A stretch of DNA of 58,554 nucleotides from an uncultured Collinsella sp. (GTDB taxonomy: Bacteria; Actinomycetota; Coriobacteriia; Coriobacteriales; Coriobacteriaceae), in assembly GCA_900542125.1 (NCBI GenBank), contig UQMO01000004.1, positions 1-58,554 on the forward strand, given 5' to 3'. Shown piece by piece: positions 8,964-18,867 of this stretch; the first letter of the stretch is position 1, and every line of letters starts with the position of its first letter. The notes under the pieces were generated by a model that had not been told where the DNA came from, did not search any database, and was given only the letters and a program-made list of their open reading frames with translations. The position numbers and the translations under genes are program-made.

Positions 8964-9662
8964 CTACAGATCGCGTACTCGATAAACCTTGGTGCTGACG
9001 GTGCAGCTGATTACGCATAGCGCGAGGGCCAGTACGGCAATTCCTGCGCACAGACAGCCAAGGACGGCGGGATCGGGATTCGCTCCGGCAATCGACATGA
9101 GCCAGTTGCTGATGGGGTTGGAGGAACTCAACGTTGCCATGGTAAGGCACCCGAGCATGGCAAACAGGCCGACGGATAGGCGCAGCGCCTCCATGTGTCC
9201 AAATCGAAAGAACAGCGGCTGCGCCAAAAACACCATCATGAGGGAAATGAGCATCGAGGCTGCCGAGGCGATTGCGATTTCAAAGACCGTCTGTCCCGTC
9301 GAAGGAATGCCCGCGCTGTTGAAGAGCGGGATGGCGACGATACGCAAAAGCGTAGCTGCACATGCCATGACGGCGGAGAAGACAATAACGCTCAGGTAGC
9401 GTGCACAAATAATGTCTTTGCGCGAGAAGGGCAGCGTTGCCCGATAGCGCTCCCAGCCATTTTGATTGTCGAAGCCGGCCAGCGAGCTCATGACCATGAT
9501 GGGCGACATGGCACTGACCGCGCAGGCGCCAGCGCTCATGCCGGAATCGCCATCCGACGCGTTGGCAAGAGTCAGCACGACGAAGATAAACAGGCCGACG
9601 CCCGCGATGCTCGGGATGAGCGTGCGAACGATGGCGAGTTCGGACATAAAGGCGCGTTTCAT
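8964..9662 (-). CDS. ABC-2 type transporter permease
   Basis: A 232-residue membrane protein with about six hydrophobic segments, for example LIPSIAGVGLFIFVVLTLA near the N-terminus and VLGCLCAGIAVLALALCVIS near the C-terminus. The cytoplasmic motif NGWERYRATLPFSRKDIICARY resembles ABC-2/YtrC-type permeases, where a (W)xxYxxTLPxSR segment contacts the ATPase. Its start overlaps the ATPase stop by four bases, so the two are co-translated and probably form one complex. The substrate is unknown; YtrA-linked systems often act in cell-envelope stress or peptide resistance, which is inference here. Confidence 0.85.
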   Translation of the reverse strand: MKRAFMSELAIVRTLIPSIAGVGLFIFVVLTLANASDGDSGMSAGACAVSAMSPIMVMSSLAGFDNQNGWERYRATLPFSRKDIICARYLSVIVFSAVMACAATLLRIVAIPLFNSAGIPSTGQTVFEIAIASAASMLISLMMVFLAQPLFFRFGHMEALRLSVGLFAMLGCLTMATLSSSNPISNWLMSIAGANPDPAVLGCLCAGIAVLALALCVISCTVSTKVYRVRDL

Positions 9663-10540
9663 TTCGAAGCCCCTTTCAGCATGAGGCGCAGATAGTCATC
9701 AATGGTTGCCCGATCGCAGGGAATCTCGGGGAAGGCCTCGAGTGTTTCGCGACGGTTGGGTACGAGTACGTCCACGCTGTAGGCATGGCGGGCGGCGCGG
9801 GCACCTTCGACGCAAGCCATAAGCTCGGCGGCCTGTGCTTGGGTGCAGTGGGCGATGCCGGCTCGGTCGGTAATGTCCTCGCGCGGCAGGTCAAACACAA
9901 TCGAGCCGTTATCGATGCAGATGACGCGGTCGGCAGCGCGATCGAGGTCGGACGTAATGTGGCTCGAGAGCAGCACGCTGTGCAGGCCGTCGGAAACAAA
10001 GGCGAGCAGCTCATCAAGCAGCTCCTCGCGTGCCATGGGATCGAGGCCCGCGGTGGCTTCGTCCAAAACGAGCAGCTTGGCCTTGTGGCTGAGTGCGCAG
10101 GCAAGCTGCAGTTTCATGCCCATGCCGCGGGAGAGGTCCTTGACCTTTGTCTTGGGATCGAGGCCAAATCGGTTGATGAATCGGGCGAACGTTTCGCGGT
10201 CCCACGTGGGGTACGCTGGGCCTACGAGCGACTCGATCTGGCCCACCTTGAGCGTGGAGGGGAAGGGGCACGTGTCCAGGACAAGACCGATGTGGGAACG
10301 CAGGCAGCGCTGCGCCTCACCGGGTGCGTCGGCGCCACAGTGCTGCTCAAACAGGTGTACCTCGCCGGCATCGAGTTTGATAAGCCCAAGCGCGGCTCGA
10401 ATCGTCGTTGTTTTGCCGGCACCGTTGGCACCCACAAAGCCGACGATCTGGCCAGGCTCCACGGCAAGCGTGACGTCGCGCAGCGAAAAACGGTCACTCA
10501 CATGGCGTGAGATGCCTTTGAGTTCTAAAAGGTTTTGCAT
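9659..10540 (-). CDS. ABC transporter ATP-binding protein
   Basis: A 293-residue ATPase with Walker A (GANGAGKTT), signature (LSRGMGMKLQLA, a variant of LSGGQ seen in YtrB/BcrA-like proteins), Walker B (LLVLDEATAGLDP) and H-loop (SSHIT). The C-terminal 80 residues carry the divergent extension common to ABC-2 exporters. It is the middle gene of a GntR regulator, ATPase, permease operon, 23 bp after the regulator and overlapping the permease. It energises the permease at the inner face of the membrane. Confidence 0.92.
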   Translation of the reverse strand: MQNLLELKGISRHVSDRFSLRDVTLAVEPGQIVGFVGANGAGKTTTIRAALGLIKLDAGEVHLFEQHCGADAPGEAQRCLRSHIGLVLDTCPFPSTLKVGQIESLVGPAYPTWDRETFARFINRFGLDPKTKVKDLSRGMGMKLQLACALSHKAKLLVLDEATAGLDPMAREELLDELLAFVSDGLHSVLLSSHITSDLDRAADRVICIDNGSIVFDLPREDITDRAGIAHCTQAQAAELMACVEGARAARHAYSVDVLVPNRRETLEAFPEIPCDRATIDDYLRLMLKGASK

Positions 10541-10563
10541 GGTATAGCCTTTCTTGCAGATGG

Positions 10564-10944
10564 CTACTGCATGGTTTCGGGGGCTACCAGGTCGAGCATC
10601 TCGTGCAGCTTGTCGCGCGTGACGCCCAGGGCCTCGGCTTGGCTTGCCGCTTTCGCGAGCAGCTCTTCGATATGGCAGAGCTGGTTTTCACGCAAGAGCT
10701 CTTGGTTGCCGTCGGCGACAAAACAGCCCTTGCCCTGCACGGTGCAGATAAACCCGAGCTGCTCCAGGTCGGCGTAGGCGCGCTTGGTGGTGATGACGCT
10801 CACGCCAAGATCGCTCGCGAGTGCACGGATGCTGGGGAGTTTGGCTCCCGCAGCGAGCGTGCCCGATAGAATCTGAGCTTTGACTTGCGAGGCTATTTGC
10901 TCGTAGATGGGCTTGTCGCTCGAATTGGATAGGATAATGTCCAC
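10564..10944 (-). CDS. GntR-family transcriptional regulator, YtrA subfamily
   Basis: A 126-residue regulator. The N-terminal winged helix (KPIYEQIASQVKAQILSG, KLPSIRALASDLGVSVITTKRAYADLEQLGF, GKGCFVA) is the classic GntR domain. The short C-terminal tail of about 45 residues, with no ligand-binding FCD/UTRA domain, marks the YtrA subfamily. Members repress their own ABC-2 operon. I use GTG as start because AAGGAG lies eight bases before it. A palindrome sits just upstream and is the likely operator. First gene of the three-gene operon. Confidence 0.92.
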   Translation of the reverse strand: MDIILSNSSDKPIYEQIASQVKAQILSGTLAAGAKLPSIRALASDLGVSVITTKRAYADLEQLGFICTVQGKGCFVADGNQELLRENQLCHIEELLAKAASQAEALGVTRDKLHEMLDLVAPETMQ

Positions 10945-10971
10945 AGCGGCTCCTTAGCTGATGGGCTACAC

Positions 10972-11009
10972 GTGTATATAACCGGTAAGCATAGTATATA
11001 TACACTATG
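10972..11009 (-). promoter_or_regulatory. Candidate YtrA operator upstream of the ABC operon
   Basis: GTGTATATA (10972-10980) and TATATACAC (10997-11005) form an inverted repeat. CATAGT...ACTATG (10990-11009) forms a second, overlapping palindrome. Both lie 28-65 bp before the GntR start, where the promoter should be. Confidence 0.55.
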
Positions 11010-11055
11010 CACAGTTATGCAAGAGGTAAATAGGGATTGTCCGCTCGTTCATTCA

Positions 11056-11270
11056 TCTCAATCTGTAACATCTGGAACCGGTTTGGACGGCTACCTGTTA
11101 CAGATTGAGATTTTGCTGGCGGACCCCATTTGGTTGTCTCAATCTGTAACAACTGGAGAAGTTTTTGGCTGCTAGATGTTACAGATCGAGATCTTTCTGG
11201 GACGCCCCCTGTTTGTCTTAATCTGTAACAGGTAGAGGTTCAAAAACCGTCTAGATGTTACAGATCGAGA
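11056..11270. repeat. Three tandem inverted-repeat units TCTCAATCTGTAACA / TGTTACAGATYGAGA
   Basis: Each unit has two 15-nt arms around a 25-nt centre: 11056-11070/11096-11110, 11137-11151/11177-11191 and 11216-11230/11256-11270. Unit spacing is 81 and 79 bp. Arms are nearly invariant; centres differ but keep a GGTTTT/GCTAGA-like pattern. They fill the gap between the divergent ABC operon and prfC. The rest of this roughly 470-bp gap shows no gene. Confidence 0.9.
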
Positions 11271-11415
11271 CAAACTGCTGCGGAGTGCCGCCATCGACTG
11301 CTACCCTAGGCCCCAACTGATGAATTTGTCCTGATAGGTGCCCTATGGCGGGATTTCGCGGCTACAATAGTGCGGTTACATCGACGTAATGCACTCAATG
11401 CAAGAAAGGATCCGC

Positions 11416-13029
<1,614 letters not shown>

Positions 13030-13035
13030 CGCATC

Positions 13036-13065
13036 GGCGCGGTGGCCCTGCGGGGCTGCCGCGCC
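13036..13065 (+). terminator. prfC terminator
   Basis: A GC-rich hairpin (GGCGCGGTGGCCC / GGGGCTGCCGCGCC, small TGC loop) directly after the prfC stop, followed by a short T-rich stretch. Confidence 0.65.
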
Positions 13066-13071
13066 GTTTGC

Positions 13072-13100
13072 TTGCCTTATGCCGTGTGAGCGGCTATTAT
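13072..13100 (+). promoter_or_regulatory. Candidate promoter of the VUT/SDR pair
   Basis: TTGCCT (13072-13077) and TATTAT (13095-13100) with a 17-bp spacer, 86 bp before the VUT start. This fits a housekeeping promoter. Confidence 0.55.
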
Positions 13101-13185
13101 ACCCACCGTCGTCTCAAGACCGGGGCGTCCGAGCAGTTCGGGTCCGATATCCTGCTCGTTAAACCTAAAACCAAAGGAGTACATA

Positions 13186-13908
13186 ATGATCAAGAAGGTC
13201 ATGGAGGACTACAAGGTCCTGTTGCGGAGCATTCCCGCGGCAACGGTTTCGCTGTTTTTCGTGAGCGTCATCATGATGAACCTGCTGGCCAACAAAGAGC
13301 TCATCAGCCTGCCGTATCTGGCGCTCGACTGTGGCTTTGTGGTGAGCTGGGTTTCGTTTTTGTGCCAGGACATGATCTGCAAGCGCTTTGGCGCCAAGGC
13401 ATCCATCAAAATCTCTATCCTCGCGCTGCTGGTCAACCTGGCCGTGAGTCTGTGCTTTTGGGCATGCTCGCTCACGCCCGGCATGTGGGGCGCCTACTAC
13501 GACACGGGCATGATCGAGGTCAACACTGCCCTTAACGCCACCATCGGCGGCACCTGGTACGTGGTGCTGGGCTCTTCGCTGGCAATGCTCGTTTCTGCCG
13601 TGGTTAACTCCACGCTCAACCAGTCGCTCGGCCGCATGCTCAAAAAGAATAATTTTGCGAGCTTTGCCTTTCGCTCCTATGTGTCCACGGGCATTGGCCA
13701 GTTTATCGACAACTTGGTCTTTGCCATTGTGGTGAGCCACACGTTCTTTGGTTGGACCTGGGTGCAGGTCCTTATGTGCTCGCTGACCGGTGCTGTTGCC
13801 GAGCTGCTGTGCGAGGTCTTCTTGAGCCCCGTGGGCTACAAGGTCGTGCGCGGCTGGGAGCGCGAGAATGTGGGCTCCGAGTACCTCGAGCGTCACGCAA
13901 CCGCCTAA
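13186..13908 (+). CDS. VUT-family (YhhQ/DUF165) transporter, probable queuosine-precursor permease
   Basis: A 240-residue membrane protein with about six hydrophobic helices. The family blocks are visible: MMNLLANKELISLPYLALDCG near the N-terminus, FLCQDMICKRFGAKAS, and STGIGQFIDNLVFAIV. Characterised members (YhhQ) import queuosine precursors preQ0/preQ1. That role is established for the family but not shown for this branch, and I see no preQ1 riboswitch in the leader. The ATG follows AAAGGAGTACATA. The SDR gene begins 10 bp after the stop, so the two share a transcript. Confidence 0.85.
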   Translation: MIKKVMEDYKVLLRSIPAATVSLFFVSVIMMNLLANKELISLPYLALDCGFVVSWVSFLCQDMICKRFGAKASIKISILALLVNLAVSLCFWACSLTPGMWGAYYDTGMIEVNTALNATIGGTWYVVLGSSLAMLVSAVVNSTLNQSLGRMLKKNNFASFAFRSYVSTGIGQFIDNLVFAIVVSHTFFGWTWVQVLMCSLTGAVAELLCEVFLSPVGYKVVRGWERENVGSEYLERHATA

Positions 13909-13917
13909 GGAGCAAGT

Positions 13918-14598
13918 ATGCGGGTTTTGATCACGGGCGCTTCGGGCGGTATCGGAGCCGCGTGCGTGCAGCGCTTTTTGGATGAGGGCCACGAGGTCGT
14001 GGGCTTTGATCTGCTGTCGCCGGCGATCGAACACGAGCGCTACCGCCATCTGATCGTTGATGTCCGCGAGCCGGACTCGTTTCCAAGCGACCTTGAGCCC
14101 CAGGTGATCGTGAACGTTGCCGGTACGCAGGATTCGGCCGACGACATCGCCGCCAACCTGTATGGCACCATCAACGTGACCGAGCGCTACGCCTTTGCGG
14201 GGGAGGGGCTTGCTGCCAAGCCGGCATCGGCTATCAAATCCGTGGTCAATGTGGGGTCGGCGAGCGGGCATACGGGATCGGAGTTTCCCGACTATGCCGC
14301 CAGCAAGGGCGGCGTTATCGCCTACACCAAGAACCTTGCAAACCGTCTGGCGCCGCAGGCTATCGCCAACAGTGTGGACCCGGGTGGCGTTATCACGCCG
14401 CTCAACCGTTGCGTGATGGAAGACGAACACCTGTGGAACCAGATTATGGAGCTCACGCCGCTTAAACGCTGGGCTACCGCCCAAGAGATCGCCGAGTGGA
14501 TCTACTTTGTGGGCGTGACCAACCGGTTTATGACCGGACAGAGTCTGTTGATCGATGGCGGCGAGGCCGGCCGCACACAATTTATTTGGCCCGAATAG
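13918..14598 (+). CDS. Short-chain dehydrogenase/reductase (SDR)
   Basis: A 226-residue NAD(P)-dependent oxidoreductase with the classical glycine motif TGASGGIG at residues 6-13, the NVAG strand (INAG equivalent), the catalytic Ser in NVGSASG, and YAASK giving the Tyr and Lys of the active site. After the Rossmann core, DPGGVITPL replaces the usual PG-x-I/V-x-T segment, and GQSLLIDGGEA ends the fold. It is slightly shorter than typical SDRs (about 250) because an early helix pair is abbreviated. Substrate unknown. The last gene of the pair with the VUT transporter; a strong terminator follows. Confidence 0.9.
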   Translation: MRVLITGASGGIGAACVQRFLDEGHEVVGFDLLSPAIEHERYRHLIVDVREPDSFPSDLEPQVIVNVAGTQDSADDIAANLYGTINVTERYAFAGEGLAAKPASAIKSVVNVGSASGHTGSEFPDYAASKGGVIAYTKNLANRLAPQAIANSVDPGGVITPLNRCVMEDEHLWNQIMELTPLKRWATAQEIAEWIYFVGVTNRFMTGQSLLIDGGEAGRTQFIWPE

Positions 14599-14601
14599 GA
14601 A

Positions 14602-14635
14602 ACGCGCCCGATGGAAAGCCGTCGGGCGCGTTTTT
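14602..14635 (+). terminator. Intrinsic terminator after the SDR gene
   Basis: A 10-bp perfect stem (ACGCGCCCGA / TCGGGCGCGT) followed by TTTTT. It lies between the convergent SDR and ung genes. Confidence 0.85.
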
Positions 14636-14648
14636 GATGTATCGATTT

Positions 14649-15374
14649 TTAGCCGAGGCAAGTCCAGTCGACGGGGGTCGAGCCGTGCTGTTCGAGTAGC
14701 CGATTGGCAGCGGAGAAGGGGCGCGACCCCATAAAAGCGGGGAGTTCTGCTGTGGCACGGTTGGCCGAAAGCGGCGAGGGGTGCGTGGAGGCCAGGCAGA
14801 ACTTGTCGGTTGCCTTGCCCGCACCAGTTGCGTCGAGCTTACCTTCGACCATCTGCTGGGCAAAGCGGCCCCATGCCAAAAAGACTACCGGCTGGGGCAG
14901 CTGGCAGCAGCGTTCGATAACGTAGTCGGTGAGCGTGCTCCAGCCCAGTTTGGCGTGCGAGTTGGCGGCATGCTCGCGCACGGTGAGCGTAGTGTTAAGG
15001 AGTAGGACGCCCCGTTGTGCCCATGGGGTTAGGTCTCCCGTGGCGGGAATGGGACAACCCAGATCGGCTTTGAGTTCCTTGTAAATGTTGCGCAGGCTCG
15101 GCGGCAACTTGGTTTGCGTCGCGGGGACCGAGAACGACAGCCCCATTGCCTGGTTGGGTCCGTGATAGGGGTCTTGACCCAAGATGACAACCTTGACCTG
15201 GTCGGCCGGCGTGTAGGCGAGGGCATTGAGGATGTCGTCTTGTGCCGGGTAGATAGTCTGCTCGGCACGCAAAAGGGCGATGCGCTCGAGCAGCTGGTTC
15301 GTAGTGTCACGTACCGGCTGCGGTGCATCGCCCAACCAAGTTGCTATGTTGCGGTCGCGGGTCGCGGCGTCCAT
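14649..15374 (-). CDS. ung: Uracil-DNA glycosylase, family 1
   Basis: A 241-residue repair enzyme that excises uracil from DNA. The catalytic motif GQDPYHGPNQAMGLSF carries the general-base Asp. The minor-groove intercalation loop is HPSPLSANR. The uracil-specificity segment LLNTTLTV and the family-typical VVFLAWGRFAQ strand are also present. Length matches family 1 (about 225-240). A TTTACAATA -10-like sequence lies about 30-40 bp upstream on the coding strand. It is transcribed alone, converging on the SDR terminator. Confidence 0.95.
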   Translation of the reverse strand: MDAATRDRNIATWLGDAPQPVRDTTNQLLERIALLRAEQTIYPAQDDILNALAYTPADQVKVVILGQDPYHGPNQAMGLSFSVPATQTKLPPSLRNIYKELKADLGCPIPATGDLTPWAQRGVLLLNTTLTVREHAANSHAKLGWSTLTDYVIERCCQLPQPVVFLAWGRFAQQMVEGKLDATGAGKATDKFCLASTHPSPLSANRATAELPAFMGSRPFSAANRLLEQHGSTPVDWTCLG

Positions 15375-15462
15375 GGGGCTCCTTTACGTCAGATGCTCTG
15401 TTTGCATCTATTGTAAAGGCGCACCGGTTGCCTTTATGCCACGGCTGTATGAAGAGCGGGGT

Positions 15463-16365
15463 CTACGAGACGTGCTCGGGCGCTCCTGCCATGCGAGCCT
15501 GTCCATGTGCGCGGAGGCGCGGAAGCTCGACGGTTGCCACCATGACGCCGCTGAGGATGAGTGCGGCGCCAAAGAAGGCGATGGGGCTCAGAACCTCGCC
15601 GACCAGGAAGAACGAGAAGACGGCGGAGCAGACCGGCTCGAGCGAGAAGGCGAAGCCGGTGGTCTCGGCGGGCACGTGGGGCTGCACGAGCGTTTGGGTG
15701 ATAAAGCCATAAGCAGAGCAGATGAGTGCGAGTGCGACGACGACCACGACCTCGCTGGGCGTGCTGGGAAGTGTGAAACCGCCAAAGACGCATGCGGCAA
15801 TGCCCGAGAACAGGCCGCCAAAGCCCAGCTGCCAAACGCCCAGGGACAGCGGATCGACTTCTTCGACAAACCGCTTGGCGACAATGATGTGGCCGGCGTA
15901 GACAAAGGCGGAGAGCAGCATGATGAGCGCGCCCGGGTTCAGGCTGGTGAAGTCGGCGCCCGAGAGCAGCAACATACCGCAGGTGACGATGGCGGTGCCG
16001 ACGAGCACTTTGCGCTCGGGGGCGCGGCGCAGCAGGGCGGCGTTGGCAAACGGCACGATCACGACCGTCAGGCTCTGCAAAAAGCCGGCAGTGGAGGCGG
16101 AGGTGAGGCTGGAGCCCAGGCACATGCAGGTGAGCTCGGTTGCCATGATGGCACCGATGATGGCGGCACGGACCATAAGGTCGCGGTTGATGCGAAACGC
16201 GTGCTTGTGGAAGAGCAAAAGGCAGGCTACAAAGGCGATGATGCAGCGTAGCGCGACGATGCTCGTGGCGTTCATGCTGTCCATGCCGATCTTCATGAGG
16301 GGATACGAAAAGCCCCATGCGACGGGAACGGAAAATGAGAGCGCGATTGCTTTTTTGCGATCCAT
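15463..16365 (-). CDS. EamA/DMT-family transporter (copy 1)
   Basis: A 300-residue protein with about ten hydrophobic helices in two EamA repeats. The first begins ALSFSVPVAWGFSYPLMKIGMD. The second repeat ends in the FSFFLVGEVLSPIAFFGAALILSGV helix, with the Glu in a VGE motif typical of DMT exporters. The AAAGGAG site before ATGGATCGC supports the start. It is divergent from a LysR regulator 157 bp away, which is the usual layout for a regulator controlling its neighbouring exporter. A related EamA/LysR pair occurs near 52 kb. Substrate unknown; amino acids and metabolites are common for the family. Confidence 0.88.
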   Translation of the reverse strand: MDRKKAIALSFSVPVAWGFSYPLMKIGMDSMNATSIVALRCIIAFVACLLLFHKHAFRINRDLMVRAAIIGAIMATELTCMCLGSSLTSASTAGFLQSLTVVIVPFANAALLRRAPERKVLVGTAIVTCGMLLLSGADFTSLNPGALIMLLSAFVYAGHIIVAKRFVEEVDPLSLGVWQLGFGGLFSGIAACVFGGFTLPSTPSEVVVVVALALICSAYGFITQTLVQPHVPAETTGFAFSLEPVCSAVFSFFLVGEVLSPIAFFGAALILSGVMVATVELPRLRAHGQARMAGAPEHVS

Positions 16366-16445
16366 GGGACTCCTTTTGTTACAGAACGGTTTCGTAAAAA
16401 GGATTCTGCTCCCAGATGTGGATGTAGTAAAGCGAATGTATCTTC

Positions 16446-16464
16446 AGTATGATTAAGAAATACT
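16446..16464. promoter_or_regulatory. Candidate LysR-type box between EamA and LysR (copy 1)
   Basis: AGTAT (16446-16450) and ATACT (16460-16464) form an inverted repeat with a 9-bp centre, in the divergent intergenic region. The geometry fits a LysR-type site; no experimental support is available. Confidence 0.4.
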
Positions 16465-16522
16465 AATGTAGGCAGAAAAAGCCCTGGCAAACGTTTTACG
16501 GCTGCATTGATGTGGAGGCACG

Positions 16523-17389
16523 ATGGCATCGCGGTATCAGATTGTTTGTATGGTGGTCGACTGCGGCAGCCTTAAAGGCGCGGCGGACGAGCTGGGCTAT
16601 ACGCAAAGTGCGGTGAGCCAGGCCGTCAAGGCGCTCGAGCGCGAGCTGGGTACCACGCTTATCGAGCGCGGAAAGCAGGGCGTTTCGCTTACGCGCGACG
16701 GTAAACAATATCTGCCGTACCTGCGCCAGATCGTGACTGCCGAGGCCGAGCTCGAGGGCAAGCGCCAGGAGCTGCTGGGGCTTTCGTCGACCGATATTCG
16801 CATTGCGACGTTTACCAACGTGAGTCGTACCGTGTTGCCACGCGTGATCCGCGACTTTGGTGCGCTGCACCCGGGCGTACGCTTTACCCTCAAGCAGGGC
16901 GATTACACGCGCAACGCCCAATGGGTGCACGATGGCGTGGTTGATTTTTGTTTTACGGCACGTGGGTTTACCGCGGGGCTCGAGAAGCGCGTGGTCTATC
17001 ATGACGAGTTGGTGGCGCTGTTGCCTGTCGCGCATCCGCTGGCGGCAAAGGAAAAGGTGACGCTCGCCGACCTGGCGTCCGAGCCGTTTGTGTTGCTGGA
17101 TGAGGGCGAACAGAGCCTGGTGCTCGATGCATTCGCGGCGCATGGCCTGTCGCCGCACGTGACGAGCGAGGTCACCGACGACTACACCATCATGGCGATG
17201 GTGGAGGAGGGCCTAGGCGTGAGTATGCTCTACCGTCGTACTGTGGAGGGCATGCGTGCCGATATTCGCGTACGTCCCATCGTGCACGCCCCCTCGCGCG
17301 ACGTAGTGGCGGCCTGGCGCAGCTGGGACACCATGCCCATCGCCACGAGGCGCTTTATCGACTATATGAGCTCGCATATTGTCAATTAA
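16523..17389 (+). CDS. LysR-family transcriptional regulator (copy 1)
   Basis: A 288-residue regulator. The N-terminal winged helix-turn-helix spans about residues 1-60 (GSLKGAADELGYTQSAVSQAVKALERELG). The substrate-binding domain follows from about residue 90 (IRIATFTNVSRTVLPRVIRDF). The segment DDYTIMAMVEEGLGVSML is nearly repeated in the second LysR near 53 kb (DDYAIMAMVEDGLGVSIL), so the two are paralogues. Start ATG follows GTGGAGGCACG. It is divergent from the EamA exporter, which it likely controls. Confidence 0.92.
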   Translation: MASRYQIVCMVVDCGSLKGAADELGYTQSAVSQAVKALERELGTTLIERGKQGVSLTRDGKQYLPYLRQIVTAEAELEGKRQELLGLSSTDIRIATFTNVSRTVLPRVIRDFGALHPGVRFTLKQGDYTRNAQWVHDGVVDFCFTARGFTAGLEKRVVYHDELVALLPVAHPLAAKEKVTLADLASEPFVLLDEGEQSLVLDAFAAHGLSPHVTSEVTDDYTIMAMVEEGLGVSMLYRRTVEGMRADIRVRPIVHAPSRDVVAAWRSWDTMPIATRRFIDYMSSHIVN

Positions 17390-17416
17390 TGACTGGCGCG
17401 GCGTTGAGTGCGGTGT

Positions 17417-18799
17417 TTAGCGGGCTGTCGCTTTGGCTTGGGTGACACGATAGGTGCGTGCCGGGTGGCAGAGTAGCACCGCCACGACCATAAAGAACGC
17501 CGTGGTGCCCAGGCTGATGGGGTAGACCATCATGATGTTCGCAAAGGTGCGGAAGTGCGGGAACACGCAGAACACCCAATAGAAGCGGATGCCGCAGACG
17601 CAGATCATGGTGATGAGGGCGGGCGTGAGCGAGATACCAAAGCCGCGCAGGTAGCCGGACATGTTTTCGTAGAACATGCTAAAGGCGTACGCCGGGAAGA
17701 TCGAACACACGCGGATATAGCCGATCGAGACGATGTTGGGATCGCTGTTGAACAGCGACAAGATCTCGCGCCCCAGGCCGACAATAACGATGATCGTGGT
17801 GAGCGCGACGATACCGCCTTCGACCAGGCAGACCTTGAGCGTTTTGGTGCAGCGGTCGATCTGGCGGGCACCGTGGTTTTGTCCCACAAAGGTGGTGCAC
17901 GCCTGGCTAAAGCTGTTGAGCAGGTTGTAGCATACGTACTCCAAGCTCATAGCGGCGCTCGATGCCGCCATGACCTCGGTGCCCAGGCTGTTGATGGCGG
18001 ACTGGATGATGATGTTGGCTACGGCAAAGACGGCGCTTTGGATGCCGGCTGGCAGGCCGATCTTGACGATGCGCTTGAGGGCGAACGGGTCGATAGCCAG
18101 GTCGCGTGGGGTGACGCGGACGACGGAGCCGGTCTTGAGCAGGCGGATAAAGAGTGTGGCGGCGCTGACGGTGTAGGCGATGGCGGTGGCGATGGCGACG
18201 CCCGCGACACCCCAGTGGAGTACGGGGACAAAGATGAGGTCCAGGCCAATGTTGAGGACGGTGGACACGGCAAGCGCCTGCAGCGGCATGCGGGTGATGC
18301 CGACGGAGCGGAAGATCGCAGCCTCAAAGTTGTAGAGCAAGATCGAGGGCATGCTCAGCAAAAAGACGCGCAGGTAGAGCGAAGCGAGCGGCATGGTTTC
18401 GGCGGGAACGTTGAGGGCGGCGAGCATGGGCTCGGCAAAGATCTCGCCCAGCGCGATGACGATAAAGCCCACGAGCGCCATTAAAATCGAGGTATGGACG
18501 GCGCGTTTGACCATGTTCTGATCGTCGCGGCCGATAGCGTTGGCGATGACCACGTTGGAGCCAAGCGACATGCCAATAAACAGGTTGAGCATAAGGCTGG
18601 TAAGCGGAACATTGGAGCCGACCGCCGCCATGGCGAGGGTTCCCTGGTCGCCCGAGAAGTTGCCGATAATGACCGTGGCGATGAGGTTCGACAGCTGCTC
18701 CAAGATGCTCGTGGCGGCCACGGGGAAGGCGAACAGGGGAATATTGCGCCACAGCGAGCCGGTGGTCATATCGATGTGCTTAGATGCGGTATCAGCCAT
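17417..18799 (-). CDS. MATE-family efflux transporter
   Basis: A 460-residue protein with about twelve transmembrane helices in two MATE halves. The first half starts GSLWRNIPLFAFPVAATSILEQLSNLIATVIIG, with the typical N-terminal MTTGS...P lead. The second half contains KIGLPAGIQSAVFAVANIIIQ, the conserved GLPAG segment. FVGQNHGARQ is the typical post-TM7 loop. These proteins export drugs or metabolites using Na+ or H+ gradients; substrate unknown. It is a single gene, with its stop 28 bp from the converging LysR stop. Confidence 0.92.
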   Translation of the reverse strand: MADTASKHIDMTTGSLWRNIPLFAFPVAATSILEQLSNLIATVIIGNFSGDQGTLAMAAVGSNVPLTSLMLNLFIGMSLGSNVVIANAIGRDDQNMVKRAVHTSILMALVGFIVIALGEIFAEPMLAALNVPAETMPLASLYLRVFLLSMPSILLYNFEAAIFRSVGITRMPLQALAVSTVLNIGLDLIFVPVLHWGVAGVAIATAIAYTVSAATLFIRLLKTGSVVRVTPRDLAIDPFALKRIVKIGLPAGIQSAVFAVANIIIQSAINSLGTEVMAASSAAMSLEYVCYNLLNSFSQACTTFVGQNHGARQIDRCTKTLKVCLVEGGIVALTTIIVIVGLGREILSLFNSDPNIVSIGYIRVCSIFPAYAFSMFYENMSGYLRGFGISLTPALITMICVCGIRFYWVFCVFPHFRTFANIMMVYPISLGTTAFFMVVAVLLCHPARTYRVTQAKATAR

Positions 18800-18867
18800 A
18801 CGCTCTCAATCTCTAACATGCTATATCGTGCTTATTTGCGCAGACGATGATACTCCTAATGCAACCA

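Noticed and set aside
11056..11270. CRISPR array
   Set aside because: Repeats come as inverted pairs, there are only three units, spacers are part of a stem-loop, and no cas gene is near.
13101..13185. preQ1 riboswitch before the VUT transporter
   Set aside because: Could not find the preQ1-I/II/III consensus stems or A-rich tail; only an ordinary leader with a ribosome site is seen.
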